Of a DNA stretch of 64,000 nt, positions 11,822 through 24,674 are shown in pieces (the first letter of the stretch is position 1; the number at the start of each line of letters is the position of its first letter). The position numbers and the translations under genes were made by a program. Origin of the DNA: Antedon mediterranea (lineage: Eukaryota; Echinodermata; Crinoidea; Comatulida; Antedonidae); NCBI RefSeq assembly GCF_964355755.1, contig NC_092670.1:24601795-24665794 (forward strand), written 5' to 3'. The notes beneath the pieces are model-generated. The model made no database searches. It was given only the letters and a program-made list of their open reading frames with translations, and was not told the origin of the DNA.

Positions 11822-13729
11822 CATCTCATATTACTAATTTAATTCTGCTAAACTAAACACACACATTTTAGCAGTATAAATTACGAACGATACAAAATAC
11901 ACAAACGGAAAATATGGATACGCATCATTGCGCACGGAGCTGTATCCCGGACAACGTTGCCAGGCCAACTTCGGTATTGCCAGAAAAAAAACCGTTGATT
12001 TTAAATCGTCATTTACTCGATAAATAACCGTTTATACGGTAATAATTTTATCTAAAAAAATTCTAAATACGTTTCTGCAAATGCACAAGCATTTTTTAGA
12101 AAATACTCCATAGATTTCAAGAGTTATAGCCAAAAAACTGCAAATTGTCCATTGGAGGGATAGGAATATATTCGCAAAGTGACGTCACCCGCGAATTTTT
12201 TTGATTTTCAAATAGGGCTTTCCCCAAAAGGGCCAATTTATATTTTGTAACAATATACATTCTATCAACACCTAATAGCCCCCAAAACATCATTCTAAAA
12301 TGAAAAAAATCGAAAATCCATTTCAGGTCCATTTTAAGCGAATATCTTTGAAAAATAAAAAGTAGTTTAATTGACATTATTAACAATAGTTGTCCGTTAA
12401 AGTGCATGCGCGATCGCGATCAAAACCTGAATCTCAAATCTCAACCACGGACGGTATTCAATCCATGGGTCAGACATTATTAACCCATTGACCCCTAAGT
12501 TTATTTTGCTCCCCTGGGACCCAAAAAGCATATGTCATATAATTAACCCTAACTTTTTTTCTAAACACAGACATTAAAAAAATTAAAAAACAAAAATAAT
12601 GCAAAGGACATTTTATTTCCAAATATGTTATCAAATTTGTGTTACAACTTATTTTGGCGGAGTATGGATTATGCAAATTTTAGAAATATTTTAGGAAAAT
12701 TATTAAAAATTTGTAATTTATCTTTGACTACCAAATGCACAAAAATTAATAAATATTTCATAATAAAACTCATCTCTTCATCAGAACCTATTTCTTCTCT
12801 TCAAAATAAGACCAAACTTGACCATTATGAATGACCGGTTTCGAAATTATGAAGAAATTAGTAGACTGACTCATCCGACGATGACCATATGGGGCCTAGG
12901 CCTATCGGGAGCCGCCCCGAGAGCGTCCTCGCCGCTGTTTGTTCACCGGGAATGTTAAAAAAAACATCCCGAAAGCGACTTGGAATTCGCGATTCCCACG
13001 CGCACCGGCATCCCTCGGGAGCTTAGTCCGCTGTTTTAGACGTGTAGCTTGCAGAAAATTTGACGAAAATGCGTCGAAAACTTATGAAATTAAAACAAGT
13101 TTGGTATCAAAATGTTTGTCAAAAGTTATGCTTCAATAAACTGACCTTTGCGCAGAGTTTGAACAAATATTTCATGCCCATAATGCATCTGACATGTCAG
13201 GGTTCATATTACAATCAAAGGTAAACAATATGGCGCGGCCCTTGTGAGGACATCTTCACGACTTTTCTCCGGTAGAAAAATCACATTTTTACATGGAAAT
13301 ATGACGATTTAGACACTGTAACTGATACATAATCTTTATTTATTATACATTTATTGTATACAAGCTTCAAAATAGTGATTATTAGAAATAAAGATGGATT
13401 TTAGACGATTTTACGTTGTATGTCTAGGCCTAGATTCATTCAACGCGCCTGTCGCGTTTCGAACAGCGTGCTTCGAAAAACGGTTATATTTTCGAATTTT
13501 ATTTTCAAACTAACTTCAACAATTGTTTTTATATATTTAGAAGCATATTTTTTAAAAAAAAGTTGTGAGTATTTTGTATAATTTGTTGTTACGATTCATG
13601 CACAGCAAACTGCGCATGTAAATTCGATTTACTTTTTTTTTGTTGAAAATTTGTTTACAATGACCTTGACTTTTAACCTTTTGAGCGCTTTAAGCGCTTA
13701 TCGTGGTGAATCGGTTAAACGGGCCGGAC
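11822..13729. other. No gene seen
   Basis: I find no exon-like frame with splice sites and no terminal inverted repeat. The stretch mixes AT-rich sequence with GC-rich patches near 12880-13030 and 13430-13470. A palindromic AGCGCTTTAAGCGCT word lies at 13684-13698. Confidence 0.45.
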
Positions 13730-14668
13730 GCGATTTTTTTTTTCGTACATAAGTTGGGGACCCCCTCATGAAACGTCACAAAATAAACATGAATAATTCA
13801 TCAGTTTAATTTGTTGTTCCGTGTGCACCCAAGCGTATAGCAACAAGAAGTGATTACACAACTGCGATACGATACTTTCTACTTCTACAGTAGGCCTAGA
13901 ATTCTAAGTCAATTCACGTGATTGCCTTCGCGCACTCTTCTTCACACAAAATGTGTCGAGTCGAGGCTAATCGACAGCTAGGCAAGACATTAAACTAAGT
14001 AGTAAGTCATTGGACATAGCCCAAAGAAAGCTTAGAACCACAAGAATAAAGAATGTGTATAATTTGTGTAATGTATTTTTTTAATTCTGCTATTTTATTA
14101 TCAAACAATATGCATGTACTCAAAGGAACTTTAAAAATGCGCGTATATGAACACATGAGATGGGAAGATTTGACCCACGAGAATAAAAAATGTATTTTTC
14201 TGTAATGTTTATTGTTTAATTTTGCTGACTTATTACTGGGATTGTGTCATACTCGGATAGTGTAACTATCTTTGGTCATACCTAACACACACACGTCACA
14301 CACACCCACACAGCTACTACTAGAATAGACATGGGTTTAGAGACTAATAATTAGGCCTAATAGTATTAATAGAAACTATAATTTTAACACGTAATTCTTT
14401 AGTAATAAATTATATTAAAAACACCATAAACTAAAGGCTGATTATTTCGACAATCCACACAAAACGCCGCTATTCTTCTATGAAATCGCACGCCGCAACA
14501 ACAGCGGAGATAGGCCTAGAATCGTACCGCACTTGTGTAATCACTTCTTGTTGCTATACGCTTGGGTGCACACGGAACAAGAAAATTTAACTGATGAATT
14601 ATTCATGTTTATTTTGTGACGTTTCATGAGGGGGTCCCCAATTACTTATGTACGAAAAAAAAAATCGC
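13730..14668. mobile_element. MULE-like nonautonomous TIR element with 9-bp target duplication
   Basis: Inverted repeats of about 147 bp (13730-13876 and 14522-14668) start GCGATTTT, continue CGTACATAAGT, GGGGACCCCCTCATGAAACG and end near ATCGTA. The flanks carry the direct repeat GGGCCGGAC at 13721-13729 and 14669-14677. A 9-bp duplication with long TIRs fits Mutator-like elements, but no transposase is encoded in the 939 bp, so the superfamily is an inference. Confidence 0.85.
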
Positions 14669-14677
14669 GGGCCGGAC

Positions 14678-15132
14678 AGCATTAAATTGTTGGAAAACGC
14701 CCGCGAACCTGTTAAAACATGCAACTGGACACTATCCAATGCTGAAAAGTGTCCATCCGGACAGACACATCAATCAATCTTACACCGGAACGAACCGCGG
14801 CCGGAGTACTTGGTCTGTATTTCTCTAGCCAGTCCACGAGCTACACACTACAGCATGAGGGCAGGAACTCTGTTTATTACGTGTTTCCGCAAGCGTAATT
14901 TTTTTTTCCAGGACGAACGTGGGCAGAAACCATGAATAATTCATGATTAATTATGACATAATAGGGAACATTATAGAGGGCGCACGCTTTCCGCAACACA
15001 CTTCCCGCTGCAATCATTTTGGGCCGGGTGATCGATCTTCTAAAAGAAAAATACGATATTGATCAATCACAAAATTATTGTTGGTTGATACGAAGCGAGG
15101 CGCGCGTAAGTGTAGTGTGTGTGCGTTTGAAA
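14678..15132 (+). promoter_or_regulatory. CPPED1 upstream region, core promoter not identified
   Basis: This is the segment between the MULE-like element and the CPPED1 start. No TATA box or initiator stands out. The bases just before the ATG, from about 15080, are moderately CpG-rich and probably include the 5' UTR. Confidence 0.3.
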
Positions 15133-18100
15133 ATGGCTTCAGATCCTTCATCTTTACGTCGTGCGAGCGAAAGAGTTATTTGTAATTTACAAAAAGGTGA
15201 GAAGTTAAACTAGGCCTATTAGGCCTAGCCTATATCTATATAAATACTAGCCCCATTACATGGTAGGCCTAAGCCTAGACCTACTGCTAACTAGTACTAG
15301 CTAGGCCTAGTTAGCTAGCCCTGCCAGTATAGGTCCGGGCCCCTAAACTATGAGGCTAGAGTATAGGCCTAGTAGTAGGCCTAGGCTAGCCTAAATTGTA
15401 GGTCTCCTTCTAGCATATCCTAGTAGCTAGCTATCTTTACCTTTTTGGTACTACCTCTACTCTAGCTAGCCTAGTCTCTACTAGGTCCTACTTTTTTAGG
15501 GAGACCCTGGCTACAGTAGTCTGGGCGGAGTATGGTCGAAGCGGCCGCCAAGCAAAGCGGCCGCCAGTTACATACAGCTGTATGTATGGTCAAACCAATA
15601 AATATAAGCCAAATCGTGAACTATCGAATCTTTATATTTCTATAAAAATTAAGTTTGCCGATAAATTAATGTATATTTTATTTGTATTTTAATACTGTAT
15701 TAACTAACTAAATATATTTACATATACTATCGAATCATTAATAATTTACGTTTGTATCATAATCTACGTACTATTGAACCTTTATATCTCATTTACTATT
15801 ATTTATTTATATCTCTTTTTTTTAATATTGGCAGTGAAGGGAAAAAATAACGTTGAACTAACCCGACGTTTCTCGAGCACTCTCCTATTGAATCTTTATA
15901 CATACGTATTGCATTAATAATTTACGTACGGTATTGCCGAATCTTTATATCTCATTTACATACTATCGAAACTTTATACTGTACAGTATTGCAATAATTT
16001 ACGTACGGTATTGCCGAATCTTATATCTCGTTTACTTTACTCTCGAATCTTCATACAGTATTGCAATAATTTACGTACGGTATTGCCGAATCTTTATATC
16101 TCATTTACATACTATTGAATCTTCATACAGTATTGCAATAATAATTTACGTACGGTATTGCCGAATCTTTATATCTCGTTTACTTTACTATCGAATCTTC
16201 ATACAGTATTGCAATAATGATTTACGTACGGTATTGCCGAATCTTTATATCTCGTTTACTTTACTATCGAATCTTCATACAGCAGTATTGCAATAATTTA
16301 CGTACGGTATTGCCGAATATTTATATCTCGTTTACTTTACTATCGAATCTTCATACAGTATTGCAATAATAATTTACGTACGGTATTGCCGAAACTTTAT
16401 ATCTCGTTTACTTTACTATCGAATCTTTATACAGTATTGCAATACTAATTTACGTACGGTATTGCCGAATCTTTATATCTCGTTTACTTTACTATCGAAT
16501 CTTCATACAGTATTGCAATAATAATTTACGTACGGTATTGCCGAATCTTTATATCTCGTTTACTTTACTATCGAATCTTTATACAGTATTGCAATACTAA
16601 TTTACGTACGGTATTGCCAAATCTTTATATCTCATTTAGGCCTACATACTATCAAATCTTCATACAGTATTGCAATAATAATTAACGTACGGTATTGCCG
16701 AATCTTTATATCTCATTTACAATGTGTACTATCGAATCTTGTTTTTTTATTGATTAGTAATAGGGTGTGTTATACATTAAGTGTTATTCCATTGTAATAC
16801 ATTGTTTGTGTTTTCAATAAAGCAACATGGGGACGAAAACGCGACCTTCTACAGCCGGCCGTGTAGTTATTAGCAGAAATTCGCGTAATTAATTACCGTA
16901 CCGTACAGACACTTGCATCTTATTTTAGTATTTAAAACTCATTTTAAATTGATCAATATTTATATCTGAAGGTATAAAATAATTTAGGATATTAAATAAA
17001 TGAATTGATGTCATCATGTTATTGTAATTATTATGATTGCGAACACTACTACAGTAGTTACTTTACTAATTAATTAATATACAATAACAAATATATATAT
17101 TTTGATATAATTTATTGAAAATATATATACATTATTCTTAATAATTGGCTTATTATATATTATATTAATATACAATACAAACACCACAATGTATTTTATT
17201 GACTTTATTAAACATATCATTTAGAACAGTTAAAGTAAGTAATCATCGATTCGCCATTTCGTTTAAAAGAACGTATCACATTCAATCTGTAAAAAAAGAG
17301 AATAAATTACATAATAATTTAGATTGTTATTTACGTCCGAGGTAAAGAAAACCTGTCGAAACAATGACAATCAAAGATTACAAAACAACGACAATCAAAG
17401 CGCACACGGCGTTCCATACAAATTACCGTTATTGAACTAGCGGCCGCTTTGGTTGGCGGCCGCTTCGACCGTAATCCGTCTGGGCTGCGGAACTTTGAAA
17501 CACATGACATACCACTACGGCCTAGGCTAGCTAGGCCTATAGGGCCTATCAATCAAGTATTTCTGTATCTGACCAGTCTTATAAACATTTTATAGTTTGT
17601 ATTTTTTTTTTATATTTCAGATGATGAAGGTGAATGGAATGGAAACTTTTGCTTCATCCAAGCAGCTGATACACAGTATGGAATGATTAACAGCTATGTA
17701 GATCGTGGAGACGGTAGTAAATGGGATAAGGAACGAAAGCTTACCAGACGAGCCATAGATGCAGCCAATAACATGCATCCTAAGCCAAAGTTTTTTATTG
17801 TCTGTGGTGATCTAGTTGATTCATTTCCAGGTAAAGCATGTCATACAACTTATAATTTAAGTTTATTTATATTTTGTGAGTGGAAAAGCTTTTTTATTGA
17901 ACAGAGTTGTGAATGCGATCCCTCCAGCATTTCTAGATAGAAGACACTTGATATCTCTAGAGTGTCTTCTGCTGTTAATGTGAAAGAGGTATAATTGCAT
18001 TGGTGCAGATAAGTACTTTACTAATACAATGACACAAAAAAAAAGATTAGAGGAATTTCTTATTAAAAAATAAATATATTAATCTACCTTAATTAATTTC

Positions 18101-20830
18101 TTTTTTAAAACTAGGTACTTCATCAGATGACAAAGTAAAAAAAGAACAGATACAAGATTTTAAAATAGATTTTAAAACACTAGACAGCAATATACCACTG
18201 ATATGCGTGTGTGGTAACCACGATGTTGGGAACTCTCCTACACAAGATAGCGTAGAAAAATATAAGGAATCGTTCGGAGATGACTACTTCAGTTTTTGGG
18301 TTGGTGGAGTCAAATTCCTGGTGCTAAATTCACAGTATTATAAAGACTCAAGTCAAGTTCCAGAACAAAAGGAAGAACAAGATGTGTGGCTGGAGACACA
18401 ATTACAAAGTTTGTTTTATTGTTTTATCAGAACCCCTTTATACTACCATAATGACTCTTTAATACTACCTCCAATTTAATATTTACCATTGCTACTACTG
18501 TATTATTATACACAATTAATATAATATACTGTAGTGTTTAATTGACAGCCCCTTCTTAGTATAGTACTACCATAATGACTACAAATCTACCTCCAACAGT
18601 CTTTTGATCTGTCAATATTATTTTAATGTGTGTAATTTGTATTTCTGTAATTGTGCAGTATAATTACATAGATAGATTTTCATATCTTTTCTTTAATATT
18701 ATTTAATAAGTGTGTTTTCAAAGAGGTAACAACTGATTATCTCATATCTTTCGCCATTGATGTGTTTAGTTATGTATTTAGCTTGGTGCATTGTTCCCTT
18801 TAATTGTGAAACACCTTCGATTTTGGACAGTGTCAACACTTCAAGTTGAATCTTAAACATCAGGTTGACCCTTAATAGTATGTAAACAGATTGAAAAAAA
18901 ATATATATTTTGAGATGGGTGTTGAATAAACACTAGGAGATTTACTGGGAGGGGTTATATGCTACCTTGTACATTTAATGCCTTTTGATTTCTCATTTGG
19001 AAGTATTTTCTCACGTTCTGCGATTGGCAAGCTAACAGTTAGCTCCGATCTGGATTACAGTCTGCTAGTGTGAAACAGGCCCTAGTTTGATTTAACAAAC
19101 AATTGACAAATCTAAATTGTTGTTTCATACCGCTTAACTTATTATTACATAATACACAAATCTCATAGGAAGTTGGAAATCCTCTGACCCTGTATTAATC
19201 ACTGGCTTCTTTGTCATTCAGAGAAATGTGTTTTTGTGTTTGTTAGTTTACCTTACTACATACAAAACAAAACCACTATGACATTCTTGTAGGATATACG
19301 GTATGACATACAGTAATTTCACAGATCTATATTACCACTACCAGGATCTGGTGATAGATAACAAATTTGATTTGATCTATCTAGAACGCAACACAAGGAC
19401 GTACATGCAACGCAAGTAATTTGACCAATCACAAGTGATGGTTATTCAAACTATCACTTGTCATTGGTCAACCCGCTTGCGTTATGGTTATGTCCTTATG
19501 TGTTGTGTTTCTAGTGGGAACCAAGCAGTAAATAAATATAAAACAACCAATTAGGATATTTGTAATAATAATCACTTCAGGCTAGTTCAGTAAAACTATG
19601 TACGATACAAAATTCAATTACATTTTTTTAGATGATGGATGGCAACATCTTGTGGTATTCCACCATATTCCATGGTTTTTAGAATCTCCAGATGAAGAGG
19701 ATCAATATTTCAATATTGATATAGATGTCAGGAAGACAATGTTAAAAAGGTTTCACGATGCAGGTGCGTAGTTGTAATAATTTCTCCATAATCATTTGTA
19801 TTAATAATGATGATGATGAAACAATGATAACAAATAGGAGATAATTCAATTCAATTCAACTTTATTTCAGACAAACTGTCCATATGAAACATATAAATAC
19901 AATAAAAAATAATACAAAGCATTATGTGACAACCATCATGGAGAGAGGGCTAATAATTATTTGTTGACATATAGTGCCTCTTAAAATACATGTGGATTAT
20001 GTTTTGGGATTTATTGGATGTAGACTGTAGACATTATTATATTATTGATTACTATAGTTTACAAAACAACACATTATTATGGCTATACTGATACTAGTTA
20101 ACACACGTAAAAGTATACATGAAATTATATATACAGAAGTTCAATCCATTTTCTATGCAACTTTGAATCTTTTAGAATACGAGAAAAAACGCATGTAATT
20201 AAAGTATTACAGCTTTTTTCAATTTTTGTTTAAAAAAAAAAAAAAATTTATATAACCCGAGCACATCGTTCAATTCAATACAGATCCACTGGCCAGTAAA
20301 ACCCATAGCGGGCATGTAACACTTCCCAGTAACTGGCCTGTATTCAACAGACACTAAAATTATTTATGGCCAATAAGTTTGAATTCAGACCACCAAATCT
20401 GTGGTTTACTTGAATATAATAATTTCATGGACATTCCGTCGGCTTTGTGTTCATTTTCAGTTCCCTATTTTCACATAACAAGTGTAAGGAGCATCACTCA
20501 ATGGTCTTTGAAAGATGAGACAATTATTCTTTCCAAATTATTGCTTTAGTTTGGCATCAATTATGCTATTGATTTTCATATAATTTAGTTATCAATTAAT
20601 AATATTTGTATTAATTTTATCATTTAGGAGTTAAGAAAATATTCTGTGGGCATTATCATCGAAATGCAGGTGGATTTGACGAAGATTTGGAAGTTGTGGT
20701 GACCTCTGCTGTCGGCTGCCAAATGGGAGAAGATAAATCTGGTTTTCGAGTTGTTACTGTAAAAGAAACAGAGATTCAACACAAGTATTATGACCTGGGC
20801 CAAGTTCCAAAAAACATTGATCTAGAATAA
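15133..20830 (+). CDS. CPPED1: CPPED1, calcineurin-like phosphoesterase domain protein, 5 exons
   Basis: Coding exons are 15133-15196, 17621-17830, 18115-18408, 19632-19763 and 20628-20830. They sum to 903 bases, 300 residues plus stop; the human protein is about 314. Every junction is GT-AG and every intron is phase 1, which keeps the frame through all five exons. The product is a cytosolic metallophosphatase; mammalian CPPED1 is reported to dephosphorylate Akt1 at Ser473. Metal-binding motifs in order are DTQYG (38-42), CGDLVD (83-88), GNHD (125-128), FHHIP (199-203) and [10 protein letters not shown] (240-249), all intact, and the family stretch [10 protein letters not shown] is present. 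The ATG at 15133 is chosen because the frame upstream offers only a TTG. Transposons fill introns 1 and 3. The gene converges with actin. Confidence 0.95.
15203..15518. repeat. CTAG/AGGCCT-rich low-complexity island in CPPED1 intron 1
   Basis: The stretch is built almost wholly from overlapping CTAG, TAGGCCTA and GCTAGC words, far denser than elsewhere in the window. It ends at the left flank of the adjoining TIR element. No coding potential is seen. Confidence 0.7.
15527..17477. mobile_element. Nonautonomous TIR transposon with 8-bp target duplication, in CPPED1 intron 1
   Basis: The left end reads GGAGTATGGTCGAAGCGGCC and the right end in reverse complement reads GGATTACGGTCGAAGCGGCC; about 43 bp pair with a few mismatches. 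Both ends contain two GCGGCCGC-type words. The flanking direct repeat is GTCTGGGC at 15519-15526 and 17478-17485. The 1951-bp body has no transposase and is dominated by a 76-bp satellite array. The 8-bp duplication fits hAT or P superfamilies, but the termini are not the classical hAT CAG start, so I leave it unassigned. Confidence 0.85.
15900..16740. repeat. Tandem array, about 11 copies of a 76-bp unit
   Basis: The word TTTACGTACGGTATTGCCGA recurs every 75-80 bp, followed by ATCTTTATATCTC, TTTAC and TATCGAATCTTCATACAGTA. It sits inside the TIR element of CPPED1 intron 1. One copy has an extra AGGCCT at 16638-16643. The 120-codon frame at 15934-16296 is repeat-derived. Confidence 0.9.
17939..17970. 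repeat. Short hairpin in CPPED1 intron 2
   Basis: The arms AGAAGACACT and AGTGTCTTCT are perfect inverted repeats of 10 bp with a loop of about 12 bases. No function can be assigned. Confidence 0.5.
19380..19514. mobile_element. Small foldback MITE in CPPED1 intron 3
   Basis: The left arm TCTAGAACGCAACACAAGGA and the right arm in reverse complement CTAGAAACACAACACATAAG pair, and the pairing continues through the ACGCAAG and TTGACCAATCACAAGTGAT words. The loop is about 14 bases. The right flank continues as CTAGTGGGAACCAAGC, the terminal word of the MITE family clustered at 22.6-24.7 kb, so this is probably a related copy. Confidence 0.75.
19845..19990 (-). mobile_element. LINE 3' tail fragment in CPPED1 intron 4
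   Basis: Read on the minus strand the segment ends in GTCTGAAATAAAGTTGAATT followed by short GAATT repeats, the style of 3' end seen in CR1/L2-type LINEs. No coding part remains, so the call rests only on the tail pattern. Confidence 0.4.
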
Positions 20831-22406
20831 GTATTAAGTTTTGATGTAATATATGTATTAGCCAAAGTTCATATTTACCTAAAATGTTTATTTTTTTTAA
20901 TTTTTCTAATATTTCTTACCTTCCATAATTGTGCAAATGACTTCTATTACAATGCATATTTACAGTGTAATCATTTTCACTGCATTAAAAAAAAAGGAGT
21001 GGTAATTTGGGTAAATGCACACAAAAAAAATGGATTTATTAGGACAGATCCACGATGGGCACACTTTACAGTCATGTGACCCTAATTCCTAATTTTCAGG
21101 AAAAATTTATGAAATATATTAAGCTATTATAATAATAACTATTGATATTAACAGAGCTTTCTTGTTTTATTGTTTGAACATATTACGTTTAAGGAAAACA
21201 GTACTAAATAACAATAGTGTAGCCTTTTGTTTATTTCCAATAATATTCGAGTAGCTAAAATCTTGTAATAGTTAAATTATGCTGCTCATTTTACTTGTAT
21301 ATATTGTTTTCAGCGTGAGATTATAAAGAAAAAAACTGTATAGTATTGGAGAGAGTATATATCTAGTTTTAGTCTTGTTAGATGTTTATATTGGAGTATG
21401 TTAATATATATATATCTAAACCATCTAAATTTCTATTATCTCAGGGTTTTATATTATGTCATAGCATTTCTATGCAAATGTAAATGGTAGATCCGAATTT
21501 AAAATTTCTATTGTTTATTTGGAAATATAAACCACTTTTTAAAAATTGCTTATTTCACAATGCTCTTTTTCTTTACCGCCAACGGAAAAAAGTGGGGTTA
21601 TTATCAATGTTTATGCTTTATGGTAAACAATAGAAACTTTATCCCCGGAGCTGCCCTTTAAAGTAGAACATTTTATTATTAATGTGTTTAAGAATTATAA
21701 ATTGTATTATACCATATTATCCACTGAAGCATAGTTGTAAATGTATGTTTAATGTTTAGTCAATGCAATACGCGGTGCTACTGTACTTTCGCACTCAATC
21801 TCGCAAGATTGTCCCAATTTTAAAATATTTACACGCTGCGCAGCGGTGACAGTGAGTGACTGTGCAGTCTTATGCCCGGTTAGGTGCGAAATTACAAAAG
21901 AGCCCAATACGCTGGATCGGTAGGCGTCAACAATTAGTTTTGAGTAATAGTAATAGTAATACAACCAAAGTGCCTCATTAAAATTGCCTTTGTTGGTAGT
22001 AATGTTCAATTATTGTGCTTTCATAACTGTATGGTGTTTATATTTTACTATCAAGAAGTAGTAGGCCTATACTACTGTTGTTCACACTAACTGTACAGTA
22101 CGTATTTGTCACTGGACCTAAAATATCAAGTGTGGTTGTTTACTTCTAATTCCTTTTTTTTTTTATTATGTTTTCTTTGATTTCCCTTATTTATGTTTTC
22201 TTTGATTTCCCTTATTTATGTTTTTCTTTTCTTATTTATTTTTTCTGATTTATTTACATTTTTTTTATATTTTGTCTATTGAAACCCATTCACTTATTTT
22301 ATTCGCTTTATAATATTATAAACATTATTTTTGTAAGGTTTGTCTAAACGTTTAGAGTATTCTAAAAACAATCTGAAATAGTCCACTTTAGAATATTATT
22401 TCATAC
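20831..22406. other. CPPED1 3' flank, no further gene seen
   Basis: The CPPED1 3' UTR should start here, but I could not find a convincing AATAAA close to the stop. The rest is AT-rich, with homopolymer runs and a short duplicated TTTCTTTGATTTCCCTTATT near 22170-22225. Confidence 0.4.
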
Positions 22407-22640
22407 AATAACAATGCATTGTAACGTAAGGAACGTATTCATTTAAATATAAGATAGTTTAAACATTTTTACAATTATTCTTTTTTATTTCTTTTACTGT
22501 GCAAACCAAAAAATACAAGTTTTGAAATTTATAATAATAGACATATTTTTTCTTTATTACTTTACTTTTTGTATAATGTTATTTTATGCTAATAAATCAA
22601 AGACAAAACATGTATCTAATAAGACAATTCGTCTGGGTCT

Positions 22641-23335
22641 AAAGCGTGGTTCCCACAAGAACGCAACGCATCGACGTATTGACGTAAAGTGATGTATTGC
22701 GTAAAGCTTGGTTTCCACTAGCGACGCAACGTAAGAAAATATCCTTCTAATAATTGTGTTTGCCCCCGCCTGCGTGAAATCAAACCAAATCATTCTTGTG
22801 TCTTCGGTTCCCACTTTTGATCACGCAATACATCACTTTGCGTCAATACGTCGCTGCGTTGCGTTCTAGTGGGAACCACGCTTAATTAAGTGTGAACCGA
22901 CAACGCAATAATGCTGCAAACATCGCAGGTTTGATTTCGCGCAGGCGGGGGCAAACACAATTATTGGAAGGGCATTTTCTTACGTTGCGTAAGTTGCGTT
23001 ACGTTGTGTCGCTAGTGGGAACCAAGTTTAAGCGGCGCTTCATAAGCCCGGGGAGGACGTGCACATAATCCCGTTCATACAAAAGTTCTGCTTCTGTGAC
23101 GTATCGACGCAAATGGCTGTATGGCGTAATCACAAGTGGGAACCGACGACGCAACAGTGCAGCAAAAATCACAGGTTTGATTTCACGCAGGCGGGGGGGC
23201 AAACACAATTACTGGAAGGGCATTTTCTCACGTTGTGTAGGTTGCGTTACGTTTCTTTGCTAGTGAGAACGCAATACATCACTTTGCGTCAATACGTCGC
23301 TGCGTTGCGTTCTAGTGGGAACCACGCTTTAAAGA
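22641..23335. mobile_element. Cluster of palindromic MITEs (copy 1)
   Basis: The termini are AAGCGTGGTTCCCAC and GTGGGAACCACGCTT, with internal ACGCAACG, GTATTGACG and GCAATACATCACTTTGCG words in both orientations. A first unit runs 22641-22883; further units follow to 23335, each carrying GCCCCCGCCTGCGTGAAAT or its reverse complement. Small frames here are shadows of the repeat. Confidence 0.75.
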
Positions 23336-23684
23336 ATAGATCCTCAAACAACTTTGTACTGGTTTCTGCTACGTTGCATTGCCCAGCTTGCTTGAAATGT
23401 CTGTTCCGATTTTATAATAATTTTGTACCAACAGGATGTCCATTTCATACAATAACAATGCATTGTAACGTAAGGAACGTATTCATTTAAATATAAGATA
23501 GTTTAAACATTTTTACAATTATTCTTTTTTATTTCTTTTACTGTGCAAACCAAAAAATACAAGTTTTGAAATTTATAATAATAGACATATTTTTTCTTTA
23601 TTACTTTACTTTTTGTATAATGTTATTTTATGCTAATAAATCAAAGACAAAACATGTATCTAATAAGACAATTCGTCTGGGTCT

Positions 23685-24674
23685 AAAGCGTGGTTCCCAC
23701 AAGAACGCAACGCATCGACGTATTGACGTAAAGTGATGTATTGCGTAAAGCTTGGTTTCCACTAGCGACGCAACGTAAGAAAATATCCTTCTAATAATTG
23801 TGTTTGCCCCCGCCTGCGTGAAATCAAACCAAATCATTCTTGTGTCTTCGGTTCCCACTTTTGATCACGCAATACATCACTTTGCGTCAATACGTCGCTG
23901 CGTTGCGTTCTAGTGGGAACCACGCTTAATTAAGTGTGAACCGACAACGCAATAATGCTGCAAACATCGCAGGTTTGATTTCGCGCAGGCGGGGGCAAAC
24001 ACAATTATTGGAAGGGCATTTTCTTACGTTGCGTAAGTTGCGTTACGTTGTGTCGCTAGTGGGAACCAAGTTTAAGCGGCGCTTCATAAGCCCGGGGAGG
24101 ACGTGCACATAATCCCGTTCATACAAAAGTTCTGCTTCTGACAAGTGAGCAAATGCACCCATTTTCTACTTCCAACCGTTTCAAAACAAGGGACCTGGCG
24201 AGCATAAAGCGTGGTTCACACTAGCGACGCAACGCAACATACGTAACGTAAGAAAATGCCCTTCCGATAATTGTGTTTGCCCCCGCCTGCCTGAAATAAA
24301 ATCTGCGATATTTGCAGCATTGTTGCGTCGTCGGTTCCCACTTGTGAATACGCAATACAGCACTTTGCGTCAAAACGTCGCTACGTTGCGTCGCTAGTGG
24401 GAACCACGCTTTAAGCGTGGTTCCCACTTAAACGTAACGCAGTGACGTATCGACGCAAATGGCTGTATGGCGTAATCACAAGTGGGAACCGACGACGCAA
24501 CAGTGCAGCAAAAATCACAGGTTTGATTTCACGCAGGCGGGGGGGCAAACACAATTACTGGAAGGGCATTTTCTCACGTTGTGTAGGTTGCGTTACGTTT
24601 CTTTGCTAGTGAGAACGCAATACATCACTTTGCGTCAATACGTCGCTGCGTTGCGTTCTAGTGGGAACCACGCT
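23685..24674. mobile_element. Cluster of palindromic MITEs (copy 2), with one unit absent from copy 1
   Basis: The family is the same as at 22641-23335. A complete 206-base unit lies at about 24209-24415, from AAAGCGTGGTTCACACTAGC to GCTAGTGGGAACCACGCTTT, and another at about 24413-24674. The first of these falls wholly within the 304 bases missing from copy 1; the second crosses the edge of that gap. Confidence 0.75.

Noticed and set aside
15019-15132. Upstream extension of the CPPED1 first exon frame
   Set aside because: It would start at a TTG, and the ATG at 15133 is the first in-frame ATG with a protein length near the family's.
15934-16296. 120-codon frame in CPPED1 intron 1
   Set aside because: It is a readout of the 76-bp tandem repeat.
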